This document shows positions 51,866-60,808 of a stretch of 64,000 bases of DNA, in pieces (the first letter of the stretch is position 1; every line of letters starts with the position of its first letter). A program made the translations under genes and the position numbers. Source of the stretch: JBMTVN01 sp046047235 (GTDB taxonomy: Bacteria > Verrucomicrobiota > Verrucomicrobiia > Limisphaerales > JAHDYP01); contig JBJOII010000003.1 in assembly GCA_046047235.1 (NCBI GenBank), positions 1-64,000 of the forward strand, read 5' to 3'. Below the pieces are notes generated by a model, which was given only the letters and a program-made list of their open reading frames with translations, was not told the origin of the DNA and did not search any database.

Positions 51866-53974
51866 ATGCCTCCCTCCCGCTCCAGTCTCGGTCGCCTGCT
51901 GAAAAACGGCGACCTGCTGCTCACGCTCGGTATCTTTGGCACAGTCCTGCTGATGATCCTGCCGGTGCCACCCATGTTCCTGGACGGCTTCCTCGCCACC
52001 AGCATCGCCCTCTCCCTGCTCATCCTGCTCGTCATCCTCTACGTCAAAGACCCGGCCGACTTCACCGGCTTCCCCACTCTGCTGCTCTTCGTCACGCTGT
52101 TCCGACTCTCCCTCAATATCGCCTCCACCCGACTCATCCTGCTGGATGGCTTCGCCGGCAATATCATCGAGGCCTTCGGCAATTTCGTCGTCCGCGGCAA
52201 TACCATCGTCGGCATCGTCGTCTTCGCCATCCTCGTCATCATCAATTTCATCGTCATCACCAAGGGTGCAGGCCGCATCGCAGAAGTCGCAGCCCGCTTC
52301 ACGCTGGATGCCATGCCCGGCAAACAAATGGCCATCGATGCCGAACTCAACGCCGGTATCATCGATGAAAAACAGGCGCGGGATCGCCGCCGCAAGGTGG
52401 AACAGGAAGCCGACTTCTACGGGGCAATGGACGGCGCCAGCAAGTTCGTCCGCGGCGACGCCGTCGCTGCCATCCTCATTACTCTCATCAATATCCTCGG
52501 CGGTTTCGGCATCGGCATCCTCCAGCGCGGCATGTCCGTGACGGAATCCCTGCAGCGCTTCACCCTGCTCTCCATCGGTGACGGCCTGGTCTCACAAATC
52601 CCCGCCCTGATCACCTCGGTGGCCGCGGGTATCCTGGTCACCCGCGCAGCCGCCAAGGATGACCTCGGCAAGGAACTCGGCAAACAGCTGCTGCTCTACC
52701 CACGCGCCATGGTGATCCTCACGATCATGATGCTCGTCTTCGCTTTCGTGCCCGGTCTCCCCAGCATGCCGTTCCTCGTGCTCGCCGGCCTCAGCTTCTT
52801 CGTCGCCCGCTCCCTCCGCCTGCACCGCGATGCAGCCCCCGAAGAAGAACCATCCTCCACCACCCAAGCCGGCAAATCAGTCAGCGCCAAAGCCGCCGCC
52901 GCCGAAGCCAAGGAAAAGAACGGCCAGTCGGAAAAACTCGAAAACCTCCTCGGCCTCGATGCCATGCAGATCGAACTCGGCTACGGCCTGCTCGGCCTCG
53001 CCGATACCCGCAAAGGCGGGGACCTGCTCGAACGCATCACCGGTGTCCGCCGCACTTTCGCCCAGGAAATGGGAGTCATCGTCCCCCCCATCCGACTGCG
53101 CGATAACCTCCAGCTCGGCACCACCCACTACCGCTTCATCATCAAGGGCAACGCCGTGGCCGAAGGCGAACTCATGCCCAACCACTGGCTGGCCATGAAC
53201 GCCACCAACAGCCGCGTCACTCTCAAGGGCACCCCCACCACGGAACCCGTCTTCCAGCTCCCCGCCACCTGGATCACGGAAACAGAACGCAAAAATGCCG
53301 AAATCCACGGCTACACAGTCGTCGATGCCGCTTCGGTCATGGTCACGCACCTCTCAGAAACGGTCCGACGTCACTGCCACGAAATCCTCAGCCGCCAGGA
53401 CGTCCAGGTGCTCCTCGATAATCTCAAGGAAACCCACTCCACCGTGGTCACTGAACTCATCCCCGGCCAACTCACGGTCGGCCACGTCCAACGCATCCTC
53501 CAAAACCTCCTCGCCGAAGGTATCTCCATCCGCAACCTCGCCGGTATCCTCGAAAAAGTCGGCGACCACGCCTCCATCACCAAAAACCCCGACGAACTCT
53601 CCGAACACGCCCGCAAAGCCCTCGGCGCACAATTGGTCAAACCCTTCCAAGGTGATGACGGTATCGTAAAAGCCATCACGCTCGAACCCACCCTCGAACA
53701 ACAGCTCGCCCAAGGCATCCGCCAAACGCAATCCGAACTCTCCCTGGTCATGGAACCCGGCCTCGCCCGTCACCTCATGGAAAACCTCTCCAAACGCGTG
53801 CAGGAACTCCTCTCCGGCGGCCACCCACCCCTCGTGCTCTGCGCCCCGCAACTCCGCCTCGCGTTCCGCCGCTTCTTCGAATCCACCTTCGCCGACCTCA
53901 ATGTGCTGGCCTACAACGAAATCCCCGCACGCGTGCAGATCCAGTCCAGCGCCACTATCCCCGCAACCCGATAA
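51866..53974 (+). CDS. flhA: Flagellar export protein FlhA
   Basis: 702 aa, full length. The N-terminal membrane part has about eight helices with the conserved FHIPEP-type region (FPTLLLFVTLFRLSLNIAST, GNTIVGIVVFAILVIINFIV, AEVAARFTLDAMPGKQMAID, DADFYGAMDGASKFV-like segment). The cytoplasmic ring-forming part begins near residue 350 after a charged, Ala-rich linker. FlhA forms the nonameric ring that receives chaperone-substrate complexes. It starts 1 nt after the flhB stop. Confidence 0.97.
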   Translation: MPPSRSSLGRLLKNGDLLLTLGIFGTVLLMILPVPPMFLDGFLATSIALSLLILLVILYVKDPADFTGFPTLLLFVTLFRLSLNIASTRLILLDGFAGNIIEAFGNFVVRGNTIVGIVVFAILVIINFIVITKGAGRIAEVAARFTLDAMPGKQMAIDAELNAGIIDEKQARDRRRKVEQEADFYGAMDGASKFVRGDAVAAILITLINILGGFGIGILQRGMSVTESLQRFTLLSIGDGLVSQIPALITSVAAGILVTRAAAKDDLGKELGKQLLLYPRAMVILTIMMLVFAFVPGLPSMPFLVLAGLSFFVARSLRLHRDAAPEEEPSSTTQAGKSVSAKAAAAEAKEKNGQSEKLENLLGLDAMQIELGYGLLGLADTRKGGDLLERITGVRRTFAQEMGVIVPPIRLRDNLQLGTTHYRFIIKGNAVAEGELMPNHWLAMNATNSRVTLKGTPTTEPVFQLPATWITETERKNAEIHGYTVVDAASVMVTHLSETVRRHCHEILSRQDVQVLLDNLKETHSTVVTELIPGQLTVGHVQRILQNLLAEGISIRNLAGILEKVGDHASITKNPDELSEHARKALGAQLVKPFQGDDGIVKAITLEPTLEQQLAQGIRQTQSELSLVMEPGLARHLMENLSKRVQELLSGGHPPLVLCAPQLRLAFRRFFESTFADLNVLAYNEIPARVQIQSSATIPATR

Positions 53975-53986
53975 TCCACCCACACC

Positions 53987-55066
53987 ATGCAACTCATCCC
54001 CTTCATCGCCTCCTCCGCCGCCGAAGCCGTCACCCAAATCCGCGGAACGCTGGGCCCCGACGCCGTCGTCGTCCACGTGCGCCCCCTCCAGCCGGAAGGT
54101 ATCTCCCGCCTCTGGCGCAAAGCCCGCTTCGAAGTCCTCGCGTATCGACCCGAAACCACCGGCACCCAGCTGGACCTGCGGTCCGATAGCCCCGCCCAGC
54201 CTGATAAATCCGCCGCCCGCCAACTCCTAACCCACAACGATAAACCTGAACCCGCTTCGCTCGAAAGCCTCGGAATCGGCTGCGAAGCCGGACCCGATAA
54301 CCAGGAATCCGGCTGGCAACTCAGCCGTATCCTCGAAAGCTCCGGCTTCCTCGCCGTCAATGCCCAACGCGTCGCCGACCAAGTCCAGCGCGGACAAAAA
54401 GACAAACCCGCCCCAGGCATCCCGGAACAACTCGACCTCGCCAAAACCAAACTCTCCGAAATGTGGCGCCGCCCCATGGCCCCACTCGAAGATACGGTCC
54501 GCCCCCACGTGCTCATCGGCCCCCCAGGCGCCGGTAAAACAACCTGCCTCTGTAAATGGCTCACCCAAACGGTCCTGGTCCAAGGCAAAGCCGCCCGCGT
54601 CTGGCGACTCGACGGCAATACCGCCAATACCGCCGAAAACCTCGAAATCTACTGCCAAGCCCTCGGCGTCCCCGTCGAACGCTCCTGGCGCATCCTCGAT
54701 AACCCCCAGGATGAAGTTCACTTTATCGATATCCCAGGCGTCGATTGGCGCAATGCCCAAGCAGTCCAGGAACTCTCCCGCCAAGTCCGTAGCTACCTCT
54801 CCCCCCAAGTCCATGTCGTCCTCAACGGAGCCTACGATACCCAACTCCTCCTCTCCCAAGTGCGCGCCTTCGGTACGCTCCCAGTCGAAGACCTCATCCT
54901 CACCCACCTCGACGAGGAAACCCGCTGGGGCAAATTCTGGAACCTTTCGCTCGGCACAAATTTCCCCGTCAGATTCCTGAGTGCCGGGCAAAACATACCC
55001 GGAGACTTCCTCCCAGCCACCCCCGAACAGCTCTTTAGCCGCCAGTTCAAATCCGCAAGTCGTTGA
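53987..55066 (+). CDS. flhF: Flagellar SRP-like GTPase FlhF, with altered G motifs
   Basis: 359 aa. The N-terminus (PFIASSAAEAVTQIRGTLGP) is the usual FlhF B domain; the helical N domain and G domain follow, with P-loop LIGPPGAGKTTCLCKWLTQT. The DTAGR-type G3 motif reads DIPGVDW and the TKLD-type G4 motif reads THLDEETRWG, both departures from SRP GTPases. FlhF normally sets flagellar position and number as a GTP-dependent dimer. Nucleotide binding is likely preserved by the P-loop, but specificity may differ. Position between flhA and the fliA group supports the assignment. Confidence 0.88.
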   Translation: MQLIPFIASSAAEAVTQIRGTLGPDAVVVHVRPLQPEGISRLWRKARFEVLAYRPETTGTQLDLRSDSPAQPDKSAARQLLTHNDKPEPASLESLGIGCEAGPDNQESGWQLSRILESSGFLAVNAQRVADQVQRGQKDKPAPGIPEQLDLAKTKLSEMWRRPMAPLEDTVRPHVLIGPPGAGKTTCLCKWLTQTVLVQGKAARVWRLDGNTANTAENLEIYCQALGVPVERSWRILDNPQDEVHFIDIPGVDWRNAQAVQELSRQVRSYLSPQVHVVLNGAYDTQLLLSQVRAFGTLPVEDLILTHLDEETRWGKFWNLSLGTNFPVRFLSAGQNIPGDFLPATPEQLFSRQFKSASR

Positions 55067-55097
55067 TAATCAAGCCGTCAACAAACCAACAACCCAA

Positions 55098-55114
55098 CTG
55101 GCAAGCGGTCTGCT
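55098..55114 (+). promoter_or_regulatory. Candidate sigma-54 promoter before the small membrane protein and fliA
   Basis: CTGGCAAGCGGTCTGCT has GG at 55100-55101 and GC at 55112-55113, exactly 10 bases apart. The -24 element TGGCAAG differs from TGGCACG at one base and the -12 element CTGCT from TTGCT at one base. Initiation near 55125 would leave a leader of about 16 nt before the ATG at 55141. It falls in the only gap of more than 60 bp inside the flagellar cluster. Confidence 0.55.
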
Positions 55115-55140
55115 AATTCCTCCACGAAGACTACGTAACC

Positions 55141-55398
55141 ATGAAACGAATGATGTTAACCGGCGCAATCCTCGGCTTCGCTTCCGGCATCGGTCTGGCC
55201 TGGCACAATGGCCTCCCCATGCAGGAAGCGTTCTGGCACGCCTGTATCGGTGCCTACGTCGGCGGCATGCTCCTGCGCTGGTGGGGCAGCATCTGGTTTC
55301 GGGAACTTCGCCAGTCGTATCAGGAGCGCCTGGCCGCCATGGCAGCGGCCACCGAGGCAGCTGAAAACTCAACTGATCAACCCCTCGCAGGTAGGTGA
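55141..55398 (+). CDS. Small membrane protein in the position usually held by flhG
   Basis: 85 aa, no family recognised. It has two short hydrophobic segments (MLTGAILGFASGIGLAWHNG and AFWHACIGAYVGGMLLRWWG) and a charged helical tail (RELRQSYQERLAAMAAATEA). It sits between flhF and fliA, where many bacteria carry the MinD-like ATPase FlhG, but it bears no P-loop and is too short to be one. It starts a probable sub-operon with fliA, motA and motB. It may be a small flagellar accessory protein; nothing beyond location supports that. Confidence 0.75.
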   Translation: MKRMMLTGAILGFASGIGLAWHNGLPMQEAFWHACIGAYVGGMLLRWWGSIWFRELRQSYQERLAAMAAATEAAENSTDQPLAGR

Positions 55399-55400
55399 TC

Positions 55401-56231
55401 ATGACTACTACGCTTGAACCCCCCACCCAGACCGAACACACAACGGCCACCAACGCCGCCGACCAAACCCAAATCTGGCGGCGCTACGCCCAAGCCGGCC
55501 AAGGCAGCCCGCTCGAAGGCGAACTGGTAGAACGCTACCTCCCCCTCGTCAAAACGGTCGCCGGCCGCATCGCCCTCACGCTGCCCAACCATATCGATGT
55601 CCAGGACCTCCAAAGCGCCGGACTAATCGGCCTGCTCGATGCCCTCCGCCGCTTCGATCCCAATAGCGGTGCCATCTTCGAAAGCTACGCCCGCCTCCGG
55701 ATCCGTGGCGCAATCCTCGATGAACTCCGCCGCCTCGACTGGGTCCCCCGCTCGGTGCGCGACAAAGCCCGACGCGTCCAGGACGCCATGCAGGAACTGG
55801 AACAACGCCACGGTGGCATCCCCACCGAATCCCAAATGGCCAAGTCGCTCGATATGTCGGTCAACGATTACCAGTCCCTGCTGGATGAAATCAAACCGGC
55901 CACGTTCGTCTGCCTCGACTCCGCACGACGCCAGGATTCGGAAGATGGCAGCACACACTACGAATCCGTACAGGATGATCACCAGCCCGACCCCAGCCTC
56001 AAGGCCGCACAACACGAGATGGCTCAAATGGTGGTCGACCGCCTTGAGATGCTCCCCGAAGCCCAGCGCAAGGTACTGGCCCTTTACTACTTCGAAGATA
56101 TGCGCCTCCGCGAAATCGCCGAGGTCTTCGGCGTCACGGAATCCCGCATCTGCCAAATCCACTCCCAAGCCATCCTCGCCATCAAAGGCTTCCTAAAACG
56201 ACAGGACCCCGAAGCAACACATCCTGTCTAA
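55401..56231 (+). CDS. fliA: RNA polymerase sigma factor FliA (sigma-28)
   Basis: 276 aa from ATG 55401 with GTAGG five bases upstream; a GTG at 55395 is also in frame. Sigma-70 family, FliA/WhiG type: region 2 (LVERYLPLVKTVAGRIALTL, DLQSAGLIGLLDALRRFDP, FESYARLRIRGAILDELRRL), region 3 (LEQRHGGIPTESQMAKSLDM) and region 4 (LPEAQRKVLALYYFEDMRLR, FGVTESRICQIHSQAI). It directs late flagellar and chemotaxis gene expression, usually after export of the anti-sigma factor FlgM. FlgM is not in the window. Confidence 0.95.
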   Translation: MTTTLEPPTQTEHTTATNAADQTQIWRRYAQAGQGSPLEGELVERYLPLVKTVAGRIALTLPNHIDVQDLQSAGLIGLLDALRRFDPNSGAIFESYARLRIRGAILDELRRLDWVPRSVRDKARRVQDAMQELEQRHGGIPTESQMAKSLDMSVNDYQSLLDEIKPATFVCLDSARRQDSEDGSTHYESVQDDHQPDPSLKAAQHEMAQMVVDRLEMLPEAQRKVLALYYFEDMRLREIAEVFGVTESRICQIHSQAILAIKGFLKRQDPEATHPV

Positions 56232-56246
56232 AACCAACACCACTCC

Positions 56247-57113
56247 ATGATTGTCATTATCGGTTCCATCATCGTTCTGGGTTCGGTCCTCGGTGGTTTC
56301 ATGATGGCCGGCGGAAACGTCAGCGCCCTCATGCACCTCTCCGAATTCATCATCATCGGTGGTGCCGCCCTGGGCGCACTCGTCATCATGTCGCCCGCCA
56401 AGGTCATCAAGGACCTCATCCACAGTATCCTCGCCTCGCTCAAAGGCGCCCCCTATAACCGCAAATCCTACGAAGACCTCTTCCGCGTCCTCTACGAACT
56501 CTTCATGCTCGGACGCCGCAACGGGATGATCGCCCTCGAGGAACATGTGATGAACCCCGAGACAAGCAGCATCTTCACTAAATACCCCTCCTTCGCGAAC
56601 AATAAGCCCGCCGTCGAATTCCTCTGCAACGGCCTGCGCCCCGTCATCGATGGCAAAATCAAACCCGACCAGCTCAAGATGGTGCTGGAAATGGAAATGG
56701 ACTGCATGGAAGAAGAACATCAACACCCCGTCGATGTGCTCTCCAAGGCCGCCGATGCCATGCCCGGTTTCGGAATCGTCGCCGCTGTCATGGGTATCGT
56801 CATCACCATGGGCTACATCTCCGGCGAAATTGAAGAGATCGGCCATAAGGTCGCCGCCGCCCTCGTCGGAACTTTCCTCGGGATCTTCATCTCCTACGGC
56901 TTCATGAACCCGCTGGCCGTAAACATCAATTTCAACAACGCCTCGAACATGACCTACATGCGCTGCATCGCCAGCGCCATCACCGGCTTCGTCAGCGGCA
57001 TGGCCCCCATGATGGCCGTTGAACTGGCCCGACGCTCTCTGGGATCCGATGTCCGCCCCACCGCCGACGGACTGGAAACCATGCTCAAGGAAGCCACCGC
57101 CGGAGCCAAATAA
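56247..57113 (+). CDS. motA: Flagellar motor stator protein MotA
   Basis: 288 aa with four membrane helices: an N-terminal pair (IVIIGSIIVLGSVLGGFMMA and EFIIIGGAALGALVIM) and a C-terminal pair (GFGIVAAVMGIVITMGYISG and AALVGTFLGIFISYGFMNPL). The two conserved prolines that couple proton flow to torque are seen in DAMPGFGI and FMNPLA. The cytoplasmic loop holds charged residues that contact FliG. It forms the inner-membrane stator ring with MotB, which starts 13 nt downstream. Confidence 0.96.
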   Translation: MIVIIGSIIVLGSVLGGFMMAGGNVSALMHLSEFIIIGGAALGALVIMSPAKVIKDLIHSILASLKGAPYNRKSYEDLFRVLYELFMLGRRNGMIALEEHVMNPETSSIFTKYPSFANNKPAVEFLCNGLRPVIDGKIKPDQLKMVLEMEMDCMEEEHQHPVDVLSKAADAMPGFGIVAAVMGIVITMGYISGEIEEIGHKVAAALVGTFLGIFISYGFMNPLAVNINFNNASNMTYMRCIASAITGFVSGMAPMMAVELARRSLGSDVRPTADGLETMLKEATAGAK

Positions 57114-57126
57114 ACCAGCACACGCT

Positions 57127-57894
57127 ATGTCCAAGAAGAAACATGGTCACCACGGAGGAGCCTGGAAGGTCGCCTACGCCGATTTCGTCACCGCCATGAT
57201 GGCCCTCTTCCTCGTGCTCTGGCTCACCGCCCAGGACGAGAAAATCAAGGAAGCCGTGGAACGCGCCTTCCGCCACCCCTTCAACGGTCTCAGCGACTCC
57301 TCCGGCCTCGTACCCAACAAAAACGCCAAACCCTCCAGCCAGGAATCCCCCGGCAAGTTTCAGGACAAATCCATCGTCGAACTCACCGAAATGCTCAAAC
57401 GCGTCCAGGAAATGCTCCAGGAAAGCGATGAACAAAACGGCCGCCCCTTCGATATCGAGGAAACCGAGGACGGAGGCATCAAACTCAGCCTCTTCGACCG
57501 CTCACGCCGACCCATCTTCGAACCCCAATCCTGCGACCTGACTGAATATGGCGACTGGGTGATGTCAACGCTCGCCTGGACCATCGCCGAAAGGGAGGGG
57601 AAGAAAAAGGAAGGCATCGATATCGCCATCGCGGGCCATACGGAAACCGGCGGCGAACCCCAACGCGAAAACTACACCAGCTGGGAACTCTCGGCCGATC
57701 GCGCCAATGTAGCCCGCCGGCGACTGCTCTACTTCGGTGTCAGCCCGAATTCAATCAGCAAGGTGTCGGGATATTCTGATACAGTGCCCATGCCCAATAG
57801 CGACCCCGCCGATGAATCCAACCGCAGGGTCACGGTGCTCATCCATCTCATCGATACCAAGGTCTACTCGGCCTCCGCCGGCATCTCCGGCTAA
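57127..57894 (+). CDS. motB: Flagellar motor stator protein MotB
   Basis: 255 aa from ATG 57127 (MSKKKHGHHGGAWKVAYADF); the frame is open upstream within motA. A single membrane helix carries the proton-binding Asp in YADFVTAMMALFLVLWL. A plug/linker segment with coiled-coil character follows (IVELTEMLKRVQEMLQESDE). The OmpA-like peptidoglycan-binding domain is at residues of about 140-245 (IDIAIAGHTETGG, SWELSADRANVARRRLLYFG, ESNRRVTVLI). It anchors the stator to the cell wall. Confidence 0.95.
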   Translation: MSKKKHGHHGGAWKVAYADFVTAMMALFLVLWLTAQDEKIKEAVERAFRHPFNGLSDSSGLVPNKNAKPSSQESPGKFQDKSIVELTEMLKRVQEMLQESDEQNGRPFDIEETEDGGIKLSLFDRSRRPIFEPQSCDLTEYGDWVMSTLAWTIAEREGKKKEGIDIAIAGHTETGGEPQRENYTSWELSADRANVARRRLLYFGVSPNSISKVSGYSDTVPMPNSDPADESNRRVTVLIHLIDTKVYSASAGISG

Positions 57895-57911
57895 GCCAAC
57901 CCCACCCCGCC

Positions 57912-58304
57912 ATGCCCGAATCCCCCACCCCTCCCAACCCCCATAACCGGGCCGCCGCCATCGCCGCTGCCATGACGCAGCGCCCCGGCACCAACCCGCC
58001 CGGCGATGCCCAAGGCCAAAACGGCGTCTTTACCCCGCTCCCCTCAGGTGCCCCCGTCCGCAATGGCACCACGTTCCGCCTCAAAGTCCTCTCCGGAGAC
58101 CAGCCCCAAGCTTTCAAGAGCCTGCAAAACCCCGCCAACAAACCCAAGGCAGACTCCCCAACAGAGGATGCCGCCGAGCATAAACACGACCCCAAGGTCT
58201 CGCTCCAACGCACCGGCCAACACGTCACCGGCGCCCGTATCGAATGCTCCTGCGGACAAGTCATCGATCTCTCGTTCACTCTCGAAGCTCCTTCCCCCAG
58301 TTAA
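57912..58304 (+). CDS. Uncharacterised protein at the end of the flagellar cluster
   Basis: 130 aa, no family recognised, no signal peptide. The first half is Pro/Ala/Asn rich and probably disordered (PPNPHNRAAAIAAAMTQRPG). The second half is more ordered and includes KVSLQRTGQHVTGARIECSC followed by GQVIDLSFTLE, with two Cys and nearby His that might bind metal. It begins 17 nt after motB in the same direction, so it is probably part of the same transcript. Confidence 0.7.
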   Translation: MPESPTPPNPHNRAAAIAAAMTQRPGTNPPGDAQGQNGVFTPLPSGAPVRNGTTFRLKVLSGDQPQAFKSLQNPANKPKADSPTEDAAEHKHDPKVSLQRTGQHVTGARIECSCGQVIDLSFTLEAPSPS

Positions 58305-58399
58305 ACCAGTTCACGCCCAGCCTCCCGTAATCAGGACGCACTCTAGCAGTCCCGAATACGGGAATGGACGTCAACCCGCCCCATGCTATGTTTTTAGCC

Positions 58400-60454
58400 A
58401 TGTTGTATCGCTCGACCCCGGCCCGCACACTGCCTGCACTTGCCGTACTCATCACAGGCATCTCCCTCCAGGCCCAACCGCTCCCCACCCCATCCCCCAT
58501 CCCCCTCGCCCCTCCACCATCCTTCCCCACCATCACCCGAACCCCGCTGCCCGACTCCCCCGCCCTGCGTCCGCAAGGCCCGACCCTCTACTCAATCGGT
58601 GACCCCACCGGTGAAGAACAACTCTACCTCGAATACATCAACCGCGCCCGCGCCAATCCACCCGCCGAAGGCGTGCTGCTCGCCAATACCACCGATCCCG
58701 AAGTCACCTCCGCCTACGATTTCTTCGGCGTCAATCTCGTCACCATGATGAACGAGTTCGCCGCCATCAGTCCCGCACCCCCTCTCTCCTTCAATGCCCA
58801 ACTGATCGAAGCCGCCCGCCTGCACAGCGGTGACATGTTCACCAACGTCTTCCAGGGACACTACACCTGGAACCCCGCCACCGGTGCCATGGACTCCTCC
58901 AAAAGCCCCGGCTACCGCATGGACCTCGTCGGCTATAACTGGAACTCCTACGGCGAAAATGTGTTCAGCTACGCCAAATCCGCCTGGCACGGCCACGCCG
59001 GTTTCGAAGTCGACTGGGGCTTCGGCCCCGCCGGCATGCAAGGACCCCCGCGCGGACACCGCGAAAGCATCCATAACCCCAATTTCAGGGAAGTCGGAAT
59101 CGGCATCGTCTCCGGTAGCAACGAGGTCAACTCCAACCCGCCCCGTGACCCGGTCGGCCCCAGCCTCGTCACCCAGGACTTCGGCACCCGCGCCAACCTG
59201 AACCCATTCATCACCGGCGTCGCCTACTACGACCTCGACGAAGACGGCGCCTACGACGCCAATGAAGGCATCGGCGGAGCCACCATCGAAGTCGCCGGTT
59301 CCCAATACCACGCCATCACCGCCAACTCCGGCGGTTACTCCGTCCCCGTCCCGCCAAACCAGTCCCACTCCGTCACGTTCAGCGGTACAGGCTTCACCAC
59401 CGACAACCGCACAGTCCCCGTCAACACCAGCAACGTGAAGGTGGATTACGCCCTGCCCTATCCCGAACCCACGCTGTCCGGCCCCGCCCAACTCGGTGTA
59501 GGCGCCACCGGCACCTACACGTTCAACGCCGTGGGAGGCGCCACCAACTACCGCTGGTCCAAGGCCCTGCTCGCTCCCTATGACGCCGTCGAAGGCGCCG
59601 AAAACGGCTCCGCCCACCTCGGCGTGGCCATCTCCCCCGGCTACCCTCTGATCACTTCCACGGTCAAAGCCTCCGGAACTTCATCGTTCCACCTCGCAAC
59701 CCCCGAAGCCGAACCCCAAGCCTTGGTACTCAACACCACAATCCAACCACAAACCGGTGCCGAACTGGTCTTCGCCAGCCGCCTCGGCTGGGCAACAACC
59801 GGCCAGATCGCCCACGCTCAAGTCTGGGACGACGCCCAACAAGCCTGGGTCGATGTCTGGACCCGCACCGGCACCGACACAGCCGGCCAAACCTCGTTCC
59901 AAACCATCACCGCCTCCCTCGCTGACTTCGTCGGCGAAGTCATCTACATACGCTTCTATTATTCAGTCTCAGGGGGCTACTACCCCCAAACCGATAACGG
60001 CGTCGGCTGGTACATCGACGACATCCGCTTCAACAATTGCTCCAGCCTCGAATCCTCCGTCACTAAGGAAATTGCCTCACCTTCCATCAGCTTCACCGGC
60101 GATGCCGAAGGCACCTACCTGCTCCAGGCCCAGCCACAAATCTCCGGTCGCTGGTTCCCCATGGGCCCCGTCACTCTCGTCACCGTCAGCACCGCAGTCA
60201 TCCCACCTTCCGTGTCCATCGGCACCATCCAGCTCACCAACCCCAACACCGCCCGCATCGAGTGCCTCGTCGAAAATGGCCCGCCCTCCAGTATCCAACT
60301 CCAATACTCCAACGACAACGGCACCACCTGGACCACAGACCCCTCCCTCCAGGCCCAGGAAATCACCCCCGGCTCCCACTACGCCTTCGAACTCACCCCG
60401 CCCATCGGCACACCGACCTCCGGCGCCCAACTCTACCGCATCCGCATCGAGTAG
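58400..60454 (+). CDS. Secreted CAP-domain (SCP/PR1-like) protein with beta-sandwich C-terminus
   Basis: 684 aa from ATG 58400 (ATG 58388 is also in frame). Signal peptide TLPALAVLITGISLQAQP, then a Pro-rich spacer. The CAP domain at residues of about 70-260 shows LYLEYINRARANP, ARLHSGDMFTN, NSYGENVFSY and HRESIHNPNFREVGIGIV, the ordered motifs of the family. After it comes an SdrD-B/carboxypeptidase-regulatory-like repeat (GVAYYDLDEDGAYDANEGIG) and a MAM/jelly-roll-like domain ending GVGWYIDDIRFNNC. The C-terminal 100 residues form another beta domain (LLQAQPQISGRWFPMG, QLYRIRIE). Extracellular; bacterial CAP proteins have no settled function. Confidence 0.9.
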   Translation: MLYRSTPARTLPALAVLITGISLQAQPLPTPSPIPLAPPPSFPTITRTPLPDSPALRPQGPTLYSIGDPTGEEQLYLEYINRARANPPAEGVLLANTTDPEVTSAYDFFGVNLVTMMNEFAAISPAPPLSFNAQLIEAARLHSGDMFTNVFQGHYTWNPATGAMDSSKSPGYRMDLVGYNWNSYGENVFSYAKSAWHGHAGFEVDWGFGPAGMQGPPRGHRESIHNPNFREVGIGIVSGSNEVNSNPPRDPVGPSLVTQDFGTRANLNPFITGVAYYDLDEDGAYDANEGIGGATIEVAGSQYHAITANSGGYSVPVPPNQSHSVTFSGTGFTTDNRTVPVNTSNVKVDYALPYPEPTLSGPAQLGVGATGTYTFNAVGGATNYRWSKALLAPYDAVEGAENGSAHLGVAISPGYPLITSTVKASGTSSFHLATPEAEPQALVLNTTIQPQTGAELVFASRLGWATTGQIAHAQVWDDAQQAWVDVWTRTGTDTAGQTSFQTITASLADFVGEVIYIRFYYSVSGGYYPQTDNGVGWYIDDIRFNNCSSLESSVTKEIASPSISFTGDAEGTYLLQAQPQISGRWFPMGPVTLVTVSTAVIPPSVSIGTIQLTNPNTARIECLVENGPPSSIQLQYSNDNGTTWTTDPSLQAQEITPGSHYAFELTPPIGTPTSGAQLYRIRIE

Positions 60455-60808
60455 TCCCCGCTACCCGCTTCGCCCAGTAGCCAGAAGAGCGGAGAGAGCA
60501 TAGCGGACACGCCGTCGCTCCGCCCTTTGCGCTTGCCGCTGCTGCCCCATCGAAATCGCGATCGGGATCGCTATCGGGATCGAATGCTGAAGTTCCCAGT
60601 CGCAGGAAGCAGGATACCGGATATCGAAGATCGGACATCGCCCCGAGCGACCGAAGACCCGGGGCGCGCTTACCCCTTACCGCTTACCCCTTACCGCTTA
60701 CCCCTTACCGCTTACCCCTTACCGCTTGCCCTCCGCCCTCAGCCCTCAGCGCTCTGCGCTCTGCGCTTTCCGCTTTCCGCTTGCCGCTTACCGCTCTGCG
60801 CTCTGCGC
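60455..60808. repeat. Dispersed 123-bp repeat followed by a 21-unit heptamer array
   Basis: Positions 60548-60670 are nearly identical to 33725-33848 (few substitutions), both preceded by GCTGCTGCCC. From 60667 the sequence is built of 7-nt units: CGCTTAC and CCCTTAC alternating four times, CGCTTGC, CCCTCCG, CCCTCAG twice, CGCTCTG twice, CGCTTTC twice, CGCTTGC, CGCTTAC, CGCTCTG twice and CGCTCAG at 60806-60812, about 146 bp with a single one-base phase slip near 60729. The last unit contains the TGA stop codon of phnY. No gene is supported here. Confidence 0.88.

Noticed and set aside
55141..55398. Small ORF as a truncated flhG
   Set aside because: It has no P-loop or MinD-like motif and consists mainly of two hydrophobic segments.
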